64,000 nt of DNA, taken from assembly GCF_000282055.1 (NCBI RefSeq), contig NZ_AKJZ01000021.1, forward strand, positions 1-64,000. The letters run 5' to 3'. The translations under genes and the position numbers were made by a program. Below the pieces are notes generated by a model that saw only the letters and a program-made list of their open reading frames with translations, was not told the DNA's origin and ran no database searches. Origin of the DNA: Flavobacterium sp. CF136 (lineage in GTDB: Bacteria; Bacteroidota; Bacteroidia; Flavobacteriales; Flavobacteriaceae). Shown piece after piece: positions 1-10,009 of this stretch. Positions within the stretch are counted from its first letter, which is position 1, and every line of letters begins with the position of its first letter.

Positions 1-24
1 CTTCGACTCCGCTCAGGATGACAA
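1..24. repeat. Possible dispersed intergenic repeat at the window edge
   Basis: cttcgactccgctcaggat opens the window; its first 12 nt recur inverted at 27657-27668 (gcggagtcgaag). GC-rich against an AT-rich background on both sides. Only two partial copies can be seen. Confidence 0.4.
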
Positions 25-121
25 TGATTTCTGGAAGTAGAAAAATGTTTTACTCAAATTTATATTTTTTAATCTATTTGTTTTATACCAAATAAGAGTT
101 TCAATCAACTAAACGGGTCTT

Positions 122-1549
122 TTATTTGATTTTAAAAGAAACTCCCTCTACATGTTCCCCTATAAAGAATCTGGCCATATCAGAAGTTTTATACCATTTT
201 GGCTTTCCTTTCATTTCATCATGTATCAGAACTCCGTTTATCTTAAGGTTTTCAAATGTAACATTCTTAATTTTTCTTTGCTCATTATAACCGGCAATTA
301 TAGAAAGATTTGCATTATTGCCATTATATTCAATATTACGAAACACTACATCTTCAATACCTAAGCCTGGTGCTGTACAATATTTTGTATTGTAGTATAC
401 TCTCAAATTAAGCAGTTGTCCTTCTCTAAAATCTTCTACTCTTATGTTTTCAAAAAGCACGTTTTTAGCCAGGTTATTGTCTCCTACATTGATGGCCAGA
501 CAACCCTGATAATCGACCTGCATTTCTTTCTGGTCCAGAATATCAATATTGATATAATTAAGGTTTTCAAGAACATCCGGTTTGTCACTATTGCCATGTG
601 TCCCTATCAAAATTGGGTGACCAACATCTGCCCAAAGTGTAGAATTTTGCATGGTTACATTCTTGCATCCTCCTTTAAATCCTTTTCGGGTACCATATAC
701 AGTGGTACAATCATCAGAAGAACGAACAAAAACACCATCATAAAACACATTATTACTCGCCATTACATTCATGCCGTCTCCCCAACCAAAAAAACTGATT
801 GTTTTGACATTGTTAATTTTTACACCATCAGATCCGCCTGTAAAACACTGCGAGGCAAAAACACCTTCTACATTTACATTTTTTGAATTAGCAACACTAA
901 TTCCAAGTTTAATTTCCTGATCAACTATTCCTCTACCCAATATATTTACATTCGAGACGCCGTCTAATGCAATCTGCCCCTTTAGTACAGTCCCGCCAGC
1001 CAAATAGACCGTTTTGTCAGAAGGTACTATTAACTTTTGATTAGGTACCTCATGAATTCCGGGTCCAAAATAGATAACATTAGGGTCTTTCGAATCCGGA
1101 ATATTTTTTTCAATTGGATTAGCGAACAAATGCAGGTTATGAAAAATATCATCATTTATTTCTACCGATAAATTTGCTGGATTTGACAAGGTGAAACTTA
1201 AAGTATTTCCTTTTATTTTTGATTTTATACCATAAGATAAAGGTCTTATCCTGGCTTTATTTATCGCGCCGTTATTTGAAGTTACAGCAACCTCAACAGT
1301 TCCTGAGAAATCAAAATAGGCCATCGAAGCTTTCTGTACCGAATGTCCTGAACCTACTACTTGATCAACTTTTACTCCATATTCAAAAAGCTCTTTCCAT
1401 TCTCCGCCCGGTTTCCTGACTTTTACCGAAAAATCATTATTGTGCATGGTGTTTACAATATCCTTTGTTGCATCATAAACTACTAAATCCTGAGCCGACA
1501 TTTTAAAACTCATACTCAATACAAATGCTATTGCTATTATTTTTTTCAC
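122..1549 (-). CDS. GH28-like right-handed beta-helix glycosidase (secreted)
   Basis: This is a 475-residue exported protein with a Sec signal peptide (residues 1-19, ending MSAQ). A beta-sandwich-like N-terminal domain (about 20-150) precedes a right-handed parallel beta-helix (about 155-465) with repeated NV-type turns. Motifs resembling the GH28 acidic site are visible: SSDDC near residue 278 and GHPILIGTHG near 308, with WGDGMN where GH28 has NTDG. The probable role is hydrolysis of a galacturonic-acid-type or related linkage in the periplasm or at the surface. It lies 21 bp downstream of the heparinase-fold gene and is very likely cotranscribed with it as the last gene of the PUL. The N-terminal domain and the altered first motif make a GH49-like or other beta-helix family possible. 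I am sure of the fold and less sure of the family. Confidence 0.75.
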   Translation of the reverse strand: MKKIIAIAFVLSMSFKMSAQDLVVYDATKDIVNTMHNNDFSVKVRKPGGEWKELFEYGVKVDQVVGSGHSVQKASMAYFDFSGTVEVAVTSNNGAINKARIRPLSYGIKSKIKGNTLSFTLSNPANLSVEINDDIFHNLHLFANPIEKNIPDSKDPNVIYFGPGIHEVPNQKLIVPSDKTVYLAGGTVLKGQIALDGVSNVNILGRGIVDQEIKLGISVANSKNVNVEGVFASQCFTGGSDGVKINNVKTISFFGWGDGMNVMASNNVFYDGVFVRSSDDCTTVYGTRKGFKGGCKNVTMQNSTLWADVGHPILIGTHGNSDKPDVLENLNYINIDILDQKEMQVDYQGCLAINVGDNNLAKNVLFENIRVEDFREGQLLNLRVYYNTKYCTAPGLGIEDVVFRNIEYNGNNANLSIIAGYNEQRKIKNVTFENLKINGVLIHDEMKGKPKWYKTSDMARFFIGEHVEGVSFKIK

Positions 1550-1570
1550 GTTCTTTTATTTTTTTAATCT

Positions 1571-4372
1571 TTAATTAATTTCAATTTTTACTATTTGATA
1601 AGCTAGTGCAGGCAGTTTAAAGCTTACCGTTTTTTCTTTTTTATTGTAAATTCCTTCATATACAACTCCTGCAGTATCTGTCAAAGCAGCGTTCTTTATT
1701 TTCCCTGTTACTGAAACTTTTAGAATTGAGGCTGTGTCGGCACTAAAATACATTGTTCCTTTTTCGCTTTTCAATACAGCTGAAACAATTTCATTCCCCA
1801 GATCAATGGCATAATTTCCATTAGAAATATTTTTTCCATTGCCTAGAAAAAGTGTGAAATCATCTGCTTTTTTACTGATTATACCATAGGTTCCCGTAAC
1901 GGAAAATTGATTAAAATTTAATTTTTCATCAGCAGCAGTATTCGAAAAAATAAAATCTTCTTTCCCTGATTTATTGATAACATGAATCCCGGTAAATTCA
2001 TTCTTCCCAAAATAATCAACCGATTGTATGTTAGTTGTATTATTCAAAGCCGGTTCGTAAATAGCCACAAAAGGTCTGTTCCATGCTTCTCCATTTTGTC
2101 TCACAATTAATGTTGGTATAGGATTATTAATGATATCATCCGGTAACAGATCATGACTCAAAGCAGTTGATTTTGGTGAAAGGACCGAAAATACTTCTCT
2201 GTCAGCTTGTCCCTGCATCCACAGATTCATGTTTACCGTTTTATCTTTTAAAACCAAATTAAATCTGCCTTTAAAATCCTGACTGGTTTCAATTGATTTT
2301 TTGTCCCACATATAGTCATAAGCCATCAAATCACCATCGCCAAAAGCTAATTTGGAAGTAGGGTTCAAATTTAATGGAGTTCCATCAGTTGCTGTCAGCT
2401 CTAAGTTTTGTCCCAGATTGTGAAAGAAATATTCATTTTTTACATTATCCCCTTTATTTTGCGTTGAACGGAAGATGTCTACATAATAACCTTCATCGGT
2501 ATTATTTTTTACAATTCCCATAACCCTGCGTTGGTTGCTGTCAGTTTCAGGTTCTAAAAAAGAAACATCCGAAAAAGTAATTCCGGGAACAATTCCTTCA
2601 TTAACACCACTTTTAGGATAAGCTGCATTTAAATTGAAAGCATGATTGCTTTTCATTTCCGGATATTTCGACTTCCCATTTACAATCACGGTATTGTGAG
2701 CAGGAAATTGGGTGTAATATTCGGCATATTCTATTGAAAAATAACTGGAACCATGCCCCATTTCAGGTGCTAATGGCAAACCCTGACCATATAATTCCAT
2801 TGCGATTCCGTTAGAATGCATGTGATTTCCCAATGAACCTATCTGACTGATCATTAATGCCGAATTTCCTTCACCCTGACGCTGCACCAGCCAGCTGTTG
2901 TGGGGTACATAAAACAACGGATTCGTAAAATCTGTTAGTTTTCCGCCGGTAATTGTTTTATCAAATATGAATGCTTTCTCTGCAAAAAGATCCTGGAAGT
3001 TTTTCCCTGTAAATTTACCTTCGCTTGCACTATCGGTATAAATAGTCTTGTACATTTTGGTGAAATAATCCTCATCTTCCTTATTTCCATATTTTTGAGC
3101 ATTTTCAATCATATATAAAATAGGCTCATTGCGTAATTTACCATAATGCCCGTCTCCAAAAGAAACCATATATTTATTAGGGTACAGGTATTGTGCACTT
3201 GACTTTACCGCCTGTTTCAATATTGGAATCTGCTTTAATAAATCAATATTAAAATTGTGGTCATAAAACTCTGCAAAAGAAATAAAATCACTCAAAACAT
3301 TCATGGAATATCCCGGGCTTTCATTCCAAATTCCTGTTTTTTTATCATACCCATAATCAATCAGTTTGTTCATCGACCATTGTCTGACAGAGGTTTGGTT
3401 CATGATTTGATCCAGGTAATATTGTGCTCCTTTACCGTTTTTGTAAGCCGAATTATTTTCTAAAACCAATGCTATATGCGAAATGTGAGCTGCCTCAAGT
3501 AAATTCCAATTATTAAAACTTACTCCGTTCATTATGATTAGGTCTGCCCATTTTTGCAGAGTTTGCGCGTACAAATTCATTCGTTCAGGATGCTGTTTTT
3601 CGATATATCCATAAAGAAAATCGTATCCCTGACTTATTTCATTTAGAATGTGTTCCTGAATTACCTCAAAAGAAGTGTAGCCTGCCAGGGTTTGATGATG
3701 GCCATGGCTGAGGTCAATAGGCTCTTTACGGTAATAAATCCCTTCCAGATAGGTATCAAAAACGGAATAAGCCAGGTCTCCATAAACTTGTTCTCCGGTG
3801 TACCAATACATAAATGCAGCATCTCTGGCAATACCCATTATTTGGCGATTGATATTTTCTACAACTTTCCCTGATTTCGAAATCCCTGTCCATTCCCATT
3901 GCGCAGAACGGTCTCTGCGCTGCAGGTATAAACCACGGGGATCATCCATATACGGTAAAATATTTTCAATCTTTGGTGTTAAATAATCTGTTGTATGATT
4001 ACGGGTCCCGGGATATTTTACTGTTGCAACAGGAGCTTCTCCATCGGCGTGGTCATAAGTTCCTCCATTGATATATACTTGGGTCGATTTGGTTTTCCAA
4101 TACATCTGAAGCCTGGAAACCAGCCATGTCTTATCTGTTTTATAATGGTCAATATAAGGTACTAAATTATTTTTGGTCTTTGTGATAATGGCTGCTGCCC
4201 ACTCTTCATTTTTTACTAATTCTTTTGTTTTTTCCAAAGACATATCTTTTCCAAAAACACGTGGATGAACTGCTCCTATATCCTGAGGAACGGGCAGGTT
4301 TTGAGATTCTGCATTACTTACAGAAAACAATAAAAAAAGAAGTATTAGGATTTTATTTTGCATGTTACTCAT
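1571..4372 (-). CDS. Heparinase II/III-fold polysaccharide lyase
   Basis: This is a 933-residue secreted protein with a signal peptide (1-24, cut after ...NAESQ). Residues about 25-440 form an alpha-helical toroid as in alginate or chondroitin lyases. Residues about 480-720 match the heparinase II/III central beta-domain, including GNHMHSNGIAMELYGQG near 515, where the conserved histidines sit. A C-terminal beta-sandwich follows. The expected reaction is beta-elimination of a uronic-acid-containing polysaccharide (families PL12, 15, 17, 21 and relatives share this fold); the exact family is not decidable by eye. It is the first gene of a two-gene unit with the beta-helix enzyme. Its 302-bp leader carries the PUL motif at 4606-4629. 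Confidence 0.8.
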   Translation of the reverse strand: MSNMQNKILILLFLLFSVSNAESQNLPVPQDIGAVHPRVFGKDMSLEKTKELVKNEEWAAAIITKTKNNLVPYIDHYKTDKTWLVSRLQMYWKTKSTQVYINGGTYDHADGEAPVATVKYPGTRNHTTDYLTPKIENILPYMDDPRGLYLQRRDRSAQWEWTGISKSGKVVENINRQIMGIARDAAFMYWYTGEQVYGDLAYSVFDTYLEGIYYRKEPIDLSHGHHQTLAGYTSFEVIQEHILNEISQGYDFLYGYIEKQHPERMNLYAQTLQKWADLIIMNGVSFNNWNLLEAAHISHIALVLENNSAYKNGKGAQYYLDQIMNQTSVRQWSMNKLIDYGYDKKTGIWNESPGYSMNVLSDFISFAEFYDHNFNIDLLKQIPILKQAVKSSAQYLYPNKYMVSFGDGHYGKLRNEPILYMIENAQKYGNKEDEDYFTKMYKTIYTDSASEGKFTGKNFQDLFAEKAFIFDKTITGGKLTDFTNPLFYVPHNSWLVQRQGEGNSALMISQIGSLGNHMHSNGIAMELYGQGLPLAPEMGHGSSYFSIEYAEYYTQFPAHNTVIVNGKSKYPEMKSNHAFNLNAAYPKSGVNEGIVPGITFSDVSFLEPETDSNQRRVMGIVKNNTDEGYYVDIFRSTQNKGDNVKNEYFFHNLGQNLELTATDGTPLNLNPTSKLAFGDGDLMAYDYMWDKKSIETSQDFKGRFNLVLKDKTVNMNLWMQGQADREVFSVLSPKSTALSHDLLPDDIINNPIPTLIVRQNGEAWNRPFVAIYEPALNNTTNIQSVDYFGKNEFTGIHVINKSGKEDFIFSNTAADEKLNFNQFSVTGTYGIISKKADDFTLFLGNGKNISNGNYAIDLGNEIVSAVLKSEKGTMYFSADTASILKVSVTGKIKNAALTDTAGVVYEGIYNKKEKTVSFKLPALAYQIVKIEIN

Positions 4373-4674
4373 TTTTATTTCAGTAAGTTACAAAGAATTT
4401 GAATACTGGCTGCTGACAGCACATCAGCAGTTATTCCAGTAATCAAAACTAACTTCAAACTAACCAAAACTTGCATTTTTATTCATTTAATTTAGGAATA
4501 ATGAAATGCATCGAATTATTATATTTTTTTATTATCAAACAATTTTAAATGTTTTTCAATATTACTAAGAGTATCTTTTATTTAGAATAAATTATACATC
4601 ATTTTCTATAATTTATAGTTCAAAAAGACTTAAAAGCCTCTTGTGTCGAGTTTTTATTCATTTAATGAAATAAT
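4373..4674. other. Intergenic leader between GH95 gene and heparinase-fold gene
   Basis: This 302-bp AT-rich gap has no coding frame. It contains the conserved PUL motif (4606-4629) about 234 bp upstream of the lyase start and must carry the promoter of the 4372-122 unit. I could not identify a clear TAnnTTTG box on the minus strand. Confidence 0.6.
4606..4629 (-). promoter_or_regulatory. Conserved PUL motif, copy 1
   Basis: The near-palindrome ctataatttatag is followed by ttcaaaaag. From 4560 to about 4629 the stretch aligns without gaps to 9772-9840 in front of the GH2 gene, and the motif core recurs before susC at 22643. It is inferred to be a binding site for the PUL regulator or part of a shared promoter. 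Confidence 0.5.
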
Positions 4675-7137
4675 TCACTTAACTATTAATTCATAAACAT
4701 CATTTTTACGGGTAGGAAAACTAATAGTATAGCCGTCAGCATCTTTAACAGCGCTGGTTTTTATTCCTTTAATCACAAATGGAAATGATGATCTTAGTAT
4801 GCAATTCTCTCCGTTTACAGACTTAATTCTTGCGGATTTCAATTTTCCATCAGACCACTTTATATCCAGTTCAAAACCATTTCTTGCCCTTAAACCTGAC
4901 ACTTTCCCATTTTTCCAGGCTTCGGGTAATGCCGGTAATAAATGAATAAATCCGCTTTGACTCTGTAATAACATTTCTGTCATACCGGCGGTAGCTCCAA
5001 AATTCCCGTCAATTTGAAAAGGAGGATGGGCATCAAAAAAGTTGGGATAAGTACCTCCGCCAGTTACACCGCTTGCACTGCTATTAGTATATTTCAGAAT
5101 ATCACGAATCATTTTATAAGCATGATTTCCATCAAAAAGCCTTGCCCAAAAATTTATTTTCCATGCTTTACTCCAGCCTGTTCCTTCATCACCCCTTAAT
5201 TCTAATGATTTTTTACAGGCGTTTGCAAAGTCCGGAGTCGTAATTGGTGAAATCTCAGCACCTGGATGCAAACCGAATAATTGAGAAGCATGACGCTGTT
5301 TGGGTGTAGCTTCTTCAAACTCTTTATTCCATTCCAGTAATTGGCCTTTGCTTCCTATTTTAAGAGGAAATAATTTTGCTTTCTTCACTTCTAATTCTTT
5401 ACGGAAATCTTCATCAATATTCAGAATTTCTGAAGCTTTGATAAGATTGCCAAACAAATCCCTGCAAATAGACATATCCATTGTTGAGGCAACAGTTACC
5501 CCATAATTTTTACCATTAATGTGTATTTCATTCTCCGGTGACGAAGAAGGTGCTGTTACTAAATACCCGTCTTTTTCCTGTAACCAATCGAAACTAAATA
5601 AAGCAGCTTCTTTCATCACCGGATATGCTGTCTTGCGTAAAAATTCTTTGTCTCCTGTAAAAATGTAATGCTCCCAAAGATGTTGACATAACCAGTTACC
5701 TCCCATATACCAATTCGCCCAGGTTGGACTTCCATCGCCTTTGTTGCCGACAGCATTACTTAATGCCCAAATATCAGAATTATGGTGAGCTACCCATCCA
5801 TTTGCATGATAATATTCTGAAGCTGCTGTTCTTCCTGTTTGAGAAAGATTTCCTATCCAATCCAGAAGCGGCTGATGCATTTCTGAAAGATTGGTTTGTT
5901 CTGCAGGCCAATAATTCATTTGTGTATTGATGTTTATCGTATAATTTGAACTCCATGGAGCACGCAGCTCTTTGTTCCAAATTCCCTGTAAATTAGCTGG
6001 CTGTCCACCGAGCCGCGATGACGAAATAAGAAGATAACGGCCGTATTGATAAAAGGTTTGTTCCAGTATTGGATCTTTTCCTCCTGCTGTATATGCCTTT
6101 AAGCGCTCATCCCAAGGAAGTACAGAAGTGTTTTTATTGGTATTTTCTTCTTCTAAATCTAAATTTACACGATTAAAATATTTCTGATAATCAGCAATAT
6201 GATCCTTTTTAAGTGATTCATATTTTTGTGCGGTACTGTTTTTTATTATACTGTCGGTAATTACTTTTTCATTCTTTCCTTCGGAATCAGGGCATTTATC
6301 AAACCCATTGAAACTGGTGGCTGCAGCAAAATAAAGAATTACTTCGGTAGCATTGGTGACGTGTATTCCATTAGCATCTGTTTTTACAGAACCATCTTTA
6401 AGTGACGCTTTTAAATCCATTCTAAAACGCATTCCATTACATCCTGTTGTATCTTCCAATATTATTGGCTGACGATTTTTTTTATTGTAATAACTCGGAT
6501 CTACACGAGCAGGTGCTTTTCCATCCAATACCAAACGATCATCTGCTAAAACTGAAACAGAATTAGTCAAAACACTACTAAGTTTTGCATCAAAAGTCAA
6601 TGCTCCTTTTTTGGATGCTTTCATTTTAACGATCATTATATTTGCAGGTGCTGAAATGAATATTTCCCTGGAGTATTTCACTCCTTTTACTGTAAAATTT
6701 GTTGTAGAAACAGCCTGATCTAACTTCAAATCACGGTAATAATTTTGTGATTTGTCACTGCCAAAATCATGATGGATTACCAAATCACCCATTGGCAGAA
6801 AACTTTCAGAAAAATATCCCTGCATTTTACGGCAAAGCTCATCCGCTTTTTGAAAATCTTCTGCATATAAGGCTTCACGAAGTGGTTGTAAATATTGATA
6901 TGCTTTCGGATTTACATTTTTTTTCATTGGTCCGCCGGACCATAACGAACCTTCATTTAATTGTATCAGCTCATCTTCAACACTTCCAAACACCATAGCT
7001 CCAATACGTCCATTTCCTAATGGCAAGGCTTCAACCCATTGAGCAGCCGGTTTATCATACCATAATTTAATATTTTTTTGTGCCTGAGCGGTTAACCCGG
7101 TAATTACAACAATGGTAAATAATATTAATTTTTTCAT
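4675..7137 (-). CDS. GH95 alpha-L-fucosidase / alpha-L-galactosidase
   Basis: This 820-residue protein has a signal peptide (1-19, ending AQAQ). Residues about 20-270 form the N-terminal beta-sandwich of GH95, with the family opening LWYDKPAAQWVEALPLGNGR. A helical linker and an (alpha/alpha)6 barrel follow (about 340-720), then a C-terminal beta domain. Catalytic signatures are NINTQMNYWPAE near 399 (the paired Asn residues that activate water), PSSSPENE near 535 (general acid Glu) and QIDGNFGATAG near 707 (Asp). Length is normal for GH95. It removes terminal alpha-1,2-linked L-fucose, or L-galactose in some members. The GH2 gene lies 13 bp upstream in the same unit, so side-chain trimming of a galactose/fucose-decorated polymer is inferred. 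Confidence 0.92.
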   Translation of the reverse strand: MKKLILFTIVVITGLTAQAQKNIKLWYDKPAAQWVEALPLGNGRIGAMVFGSVEDELIQLNEGSLWSGGPMKKNVNPKAYQYLQPLREALYAEDFQKADELCRKMQGYFSESFLPMGDLVIHHDFGSDKSQNYYRDLKLDQAVSTTNFTVKGVKYSREIFISAPANIMIVKMKASKKGALTFDAKLSSVLTNSVSVLADDRLVLDGKAPARVDPSYYNKKNRQPIILEDTTGCNGMRFRMDLKASLKDGSVKTDANGIHVTNATEVILYFAAATSFNGFDKCPDSEGKNEKVITDSIIKNSTAQKYESLKKDHIADYQKYFNRVNLDLEEENTNKNTSVLPWDERLKAYTAGGKDPILEQTFYQYGRYLLISSSRLGGQPANLQGIWNKELRAPWSSNYTININTQMNYWPAEQTNLSEMHQPLLDWIGNLSQTGRTAASEYYHANGWVAHHNSDIWALSNAVGNKGDGSPTWANWYMGGNWLCQHLWEHYIFTGDKEFLRKTAYPVMKEAALFSFDWLQEKDGYLVTAPSSSPENEIHINGKNYGVTVASTMDMSICRDLFGNLIKASEILNIDEDFRKELEVKKAKLFPLKIGSKGQLLEWNKEFEEATPKQRHASQLFGLHPGAEISPITTPDFANACKKSLELRGDEGTGWSKAWKINFWARLFDGNHAYKMIRDILKYTNSSASGVTGGGTYPNFFDAHPPFQIDGNFGATAGMTEMLLQSQSGFIHLLPALPEAWKNGKVSGLRARNGFELDIKWSDGKLKSARIKSVNGENCILRSSFPFVIKGIKTSAVKDADGYTISFPTRKNDVYELIVK

Positions 7138-7150
7138 TTTATTTTTTTAA

Positions 7151-9715
7151 CTATTCTATAACTGTTCCCGTTACTTCTATTTCTCCCAGCTTAGCATTTT
7201 CAGGTTTTTCAAAACTAACACGTATAACGCCGCCTGTTATTCCTTGCAGGACAATCTCTTTTGAACTTATTTTCTCCTGATTATTTACAAAATCGCCAAC
7301 CAGTTTCCAGTCTTTACTGTTTTCTGAGACCTCAACCCTAAAACGATAAACATCTTCTATGGGAAAAGTAAGATTGATTTTCAATAACGATAATCGTTTT
7401 TCGGTGTCCAGTATCCAGTAAGGATTACCATCATTAGGAAGGGGTTGCCACCAGCTTTTTTTGTTACCATCTGCAGCAAAGCCTGTTGGATGATTACTAT
7501 TGAACGAACTGGCAAAAGTTGGGTTGTTTTGACCAAATTGTTGTGGTATTTTGGAATTAACCTGTCTGGTAAAACGCAAATAGGGATGCTCTGCAACTTT
7601 TGGAGTCACTCCTTCCACATACGGTATTTCTCCTTTAAAGTCTATTGTTACTTCAGCAGGTAAAAGTCCTGGAGAAGTGGCACGTATAACTGCTTTATTG
7701 GCATACCATGAACGGCATTCGATAGCTGCCTGACCATCTAAAATTCGGATATCGCTTTTTTCTTCAAATTTAATGGTGCTTCCCGTAGGAAATTCGGCTG
7801 AACCTGAAATTACCTGCAGTTCTACCGGTGGGTTATTACTAATTGCATTCCCTGCAGCATCTAAAACTGTTACTAATAATTTCACATCTTCTGTTCCATC
7901 CGTTTTTGAGGTCAGGCGGTCAGCTTCAAGACGCAACCGGACTGGCACACCTTGTTTCGGCCACTCAGGAGGGGCAATATGGGCATATTCGTTGCGATAC
8001 CAATACCATGCTCTTTTTGGAATTCGGAAATAATCTACGAGTCCCATTTTTCCCAAACGGGAACCTGCAATCGAACCGTGGTCAAAACCGCACCAAATGG
8101 CCTGCCCGCTTCTCCATTCGTGTATTGCTTCTCCATTTTCCCTGGATAAGTCTCCCCATCCGGGTTCATAGTTACCCGGTCGGTCAGCAGTTGTACTTCC
8201 ATACTCCGAAACTAATGAAGGGAAGCCCGGGTTTTGAAATGCAGGAATCGTTCCTCCATCTCCATTATAACCTGCCACATCTCCAATATTATCAATACGC
8301 GTTTCATCTAACGGTCGTTGAGATCCTCCTATTGCCGCCGCTCTTGTAGGGTCTGCTTCGTGAGAAACAGCAACCAGTTCTTTCAGCAAATTGCGCATGG
8401 CAGGAACTGTTTTTGTTGCCGTAAAAAAAGGCTCATTAGACATACTCCACGCAATAACGGAAGGATTGTTTCTATTTATTCTGATCATTTCGCGCAACTC
8501 GTTTTTAATACTTGCTTCAAAGGAATCAATATCGGCTTCTTTAGTCGGATATGCACTGGAATTCCAATAGCCTTCCGGCGTACTGGCACTACCGCCAATT
8601 CCCCAAAACGGGTTTTCAGACCAAAATAGCATTCCTAAACGATCACAAGCTTCAACAAAAGCAGGATCGTGTGGATAATGTGACCCTCGGATAAAATTGA
8701 AACCCGCATCCTTCATCATTTTCACATCTCTGTAAAATCCGGCATTTGTAACCGCATCTCCCCATCCTGCATGATCCTGATGAACATTTGCCCCCAATAA
8801 ATAAACATGCTTTCCATTGAGAAAAAAACCTTTGTCTGCAGTCCATTTAACGGAACGAATACCAAAATCTGTATGAAATTCATCCTGTTTCTTTCCATTA
8901 ATATAAACCATTGAAACGGCTGTATATAAATCAGGATGTTCTGTGTCCCAAAGCATTGGATTTAATAATACAGGAGAGGTTTGATTGAAAACTGCCAAAG
9001 TTCCAGCATCTAAATTCCTGGAAGACATAAATGAAGCTACTTTTTTACCTTTGGGGGAGAGGATAATTGTTTTTAACTTTACAGAAGCAGTGGAATTACT
9101 GTTGTTTTCGATTTCCGTTTTAACATTCACTTTTGCCTTTTCATGGGTTACTTCTGGAGTGCTTACGAAGGTTCCGTTCCAGGAAACATGAACAGCCGAA
9201 GTCGACACTAAATATACATCACGGTACAAACCTCCCGAAAAAACATGCTCCCCTGCACGAGGTGCCAGACCAGAATCCCAGATATTGTTTAAACGAACAG
9301 CTACCGTATTTTTACCAAAATTTATTGCCTTTGTTATATCGATGGAAAAACCGGTATATCCTCCTTTGTGTCTGCCAACTTTCTTTCCATTTACAAAAAT
9401 CTCAGCATCCTGAAAAGCTCCTTCAAATTCAAGAAAAATACTTTTCCCCTGATAAGAAACCGGAACATCAAATTGCTTTCTGTACCAGCCATACCCTGTA
9501 TAAAAGTCCGGCGACATAAAATAAGGAGTGCTGAAAGAATGTGGCAAACCAATATTTTGCCATTGCGTATCGTTGAATTTTGGTTCCTCAGCTCCTTTAT
9601 AATCTCCCAATTGAAATTTCCAGTCACGGTTAAAATTCAATTTTTCTCGTTGAAAACCGGTCTTTTGAGCCAAAAGCAGTACAGGGGCAAGTAACAATAA
9701 AATCCATTTTTTCAT
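7151..9715 (-). CDS. GH2 beta-galactosidase-like enzyme with C-terminal F5/8-type domain
   Basis: This 854-residue exported protein has a short signal peptide (1-17, ending LLLAQ). GH2 architecture is clear: sugar-binding jelly roll (about 25-190), Ig-like domain (190-300), TIM barrel (300-590). The acid/base is in AWSMSNEPFF near residue 428 and the nucleophile in LVSEYGST near 502. An Ig-like domain (600-700) is followed by a discoidin-like beta-sandwich (about 715-850) that probably binds glycan. Beta-galactosidase is the most common activity for this layout, though beta-glucuronidase or beta-mannosidase cannot be excluded. It heads a two-gene unit with the GH95 enzyme. Motif copy 2 lies 103 bp upstream of the start. 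Confidence 0.88.
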   Translation of the reverse strand: MKKWILLLLAPVLLLAQKTGFQREKLNFNRDWKFQLGDYKGAEEPKFNDTQWQNIGLPHSFSTPYFMSPDFYTGYGWYRKQFDVPVSYQGKSIFLEFEGAFQDAEIFVNGKKVGRHKGGYTGFSIDITKAINFGKNTVAVRLNNIWDSGLAPRAGEHVFSGGLYRDVYLVSTSAVHVSWNGTFVSTPEVTHEKAKVNVKTEIENNSNSTASVKLKTIILSPKGKKVASFMSSRNLDAGTLAVFNQTSPVLLNPMLWDTEHPDLYTAVSMVYINGKKQDEFHTDFGIRSVKWTADKGFFLNGKHVYLLGANVHQDHAGWGDAVTNAGFYRDVKMMKDAGFNFIRGSHYPHDPAFVEACDRLGMLFWSENPFWGIGGSASTPEGYWNSSAYPTKEADIDSFEASIKNELREMIRINRNNPSVIAWSMSNEPFFTATKTVPAMRNLLKELVAVSHEADPTRAAAIGGSQRPLDETRIDNIGDVAGYNGDGGTIPAFQNPGFPSLVSEYGSTTADRPGNYEPGWGDLSRENGEAIHEWRSGQAIWCGFDHGSIAGSRLGKMGLVDYFRIPKRAWYWYRNEYAHIAPPEWPKQGVPVRLRLEADRLTSKTDGTEDVKLLVTVLDAAGNAISNNPPVELQVISGSAEFPTGSTIKFEEKSDIRILDGQAAIECRSWYANKAVIRATSPGLLPAEVTIDFKGEIPYVEGVTPKVAEHPYLRFTRQVNSKIPQQFGQNNPTFASSFNSNHPTGFAADGNKKSWWQPLPNDGNPYWILDTEKRLSLLKINLTFPIEDVYRFRVEVSENSKDWKLVGDFVNNQEKISSKEIVLQGITGGVIRVSFEKPENAKLGEIEVTGTVIE

Positions 9716-9771
9716 TTTTAATTTTCTAATTTAAATTTCTATCTGAAATTATTTGTTTTAAATCTTATCAA

Positions 9772-9840
9772 TATTATCAATAATTAATTTTATTTAAGAT
9801 AAATCATAACCTATTTACTATAAATTATAGCTCAAAAGGG
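9772..9840 (-). promoter_or_regulatory. Conserved PUL motif, copy 2
   Basis: The core ctataaattatag (9818-9830) is followed by ctcaaaag. The core is the exact reverse complement of copy 1's core, so the element is a near-palindrome with one asymmetric central base. The flanking 46 bp also align with copy 1, including a shared ttttattta stretch. It sits about 100 bp upstream of the GH2 start. Confidence 0.5.
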
Positions 9841-9953
9841 CACGTGACTATTTCAAAATAAATATTTGATCATTTTATTACATCTCCAAACTATTAACAT
9901 AATTAATATCTGTTTTTTTATTGGGAAATATAATAGCCTTCCCTATTTATAAA

Positions 9954-9990
9954 TAAAAAAACCGGCTCAAGTATTCACAAGAGCCAGCTT
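9954..9990 (-). terminator. Rho-independent terminator of the giant lyase gene
   Basis: The stem ggctc/gagcc (9964-9968 and 9981-9985), extended imperfectly outward, is followed on the minus strand by a run of T (complement of 9954-9960). It lies 20 bp downstream of the stop codon at 10010. Confidence 0.65.
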
Positions 9991-10009
9991 TTTCATCAAT
10001 TAACTTTTT

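Noticed and set aside
7773-8349. Overlapping plus-strand frames of 86-168 codons inside the GH2 gene
   Set aside because: Antisense shadows of a well-supported GH2 reading frame; composition rich in S, R, L, C with no family features.
9133-9519. 128-codon plus-strand frame in the GH2 N-terminal region
   Set aside because: Antisense shadow; the opposite strand carries the expected GH2 sugar-binding domain.
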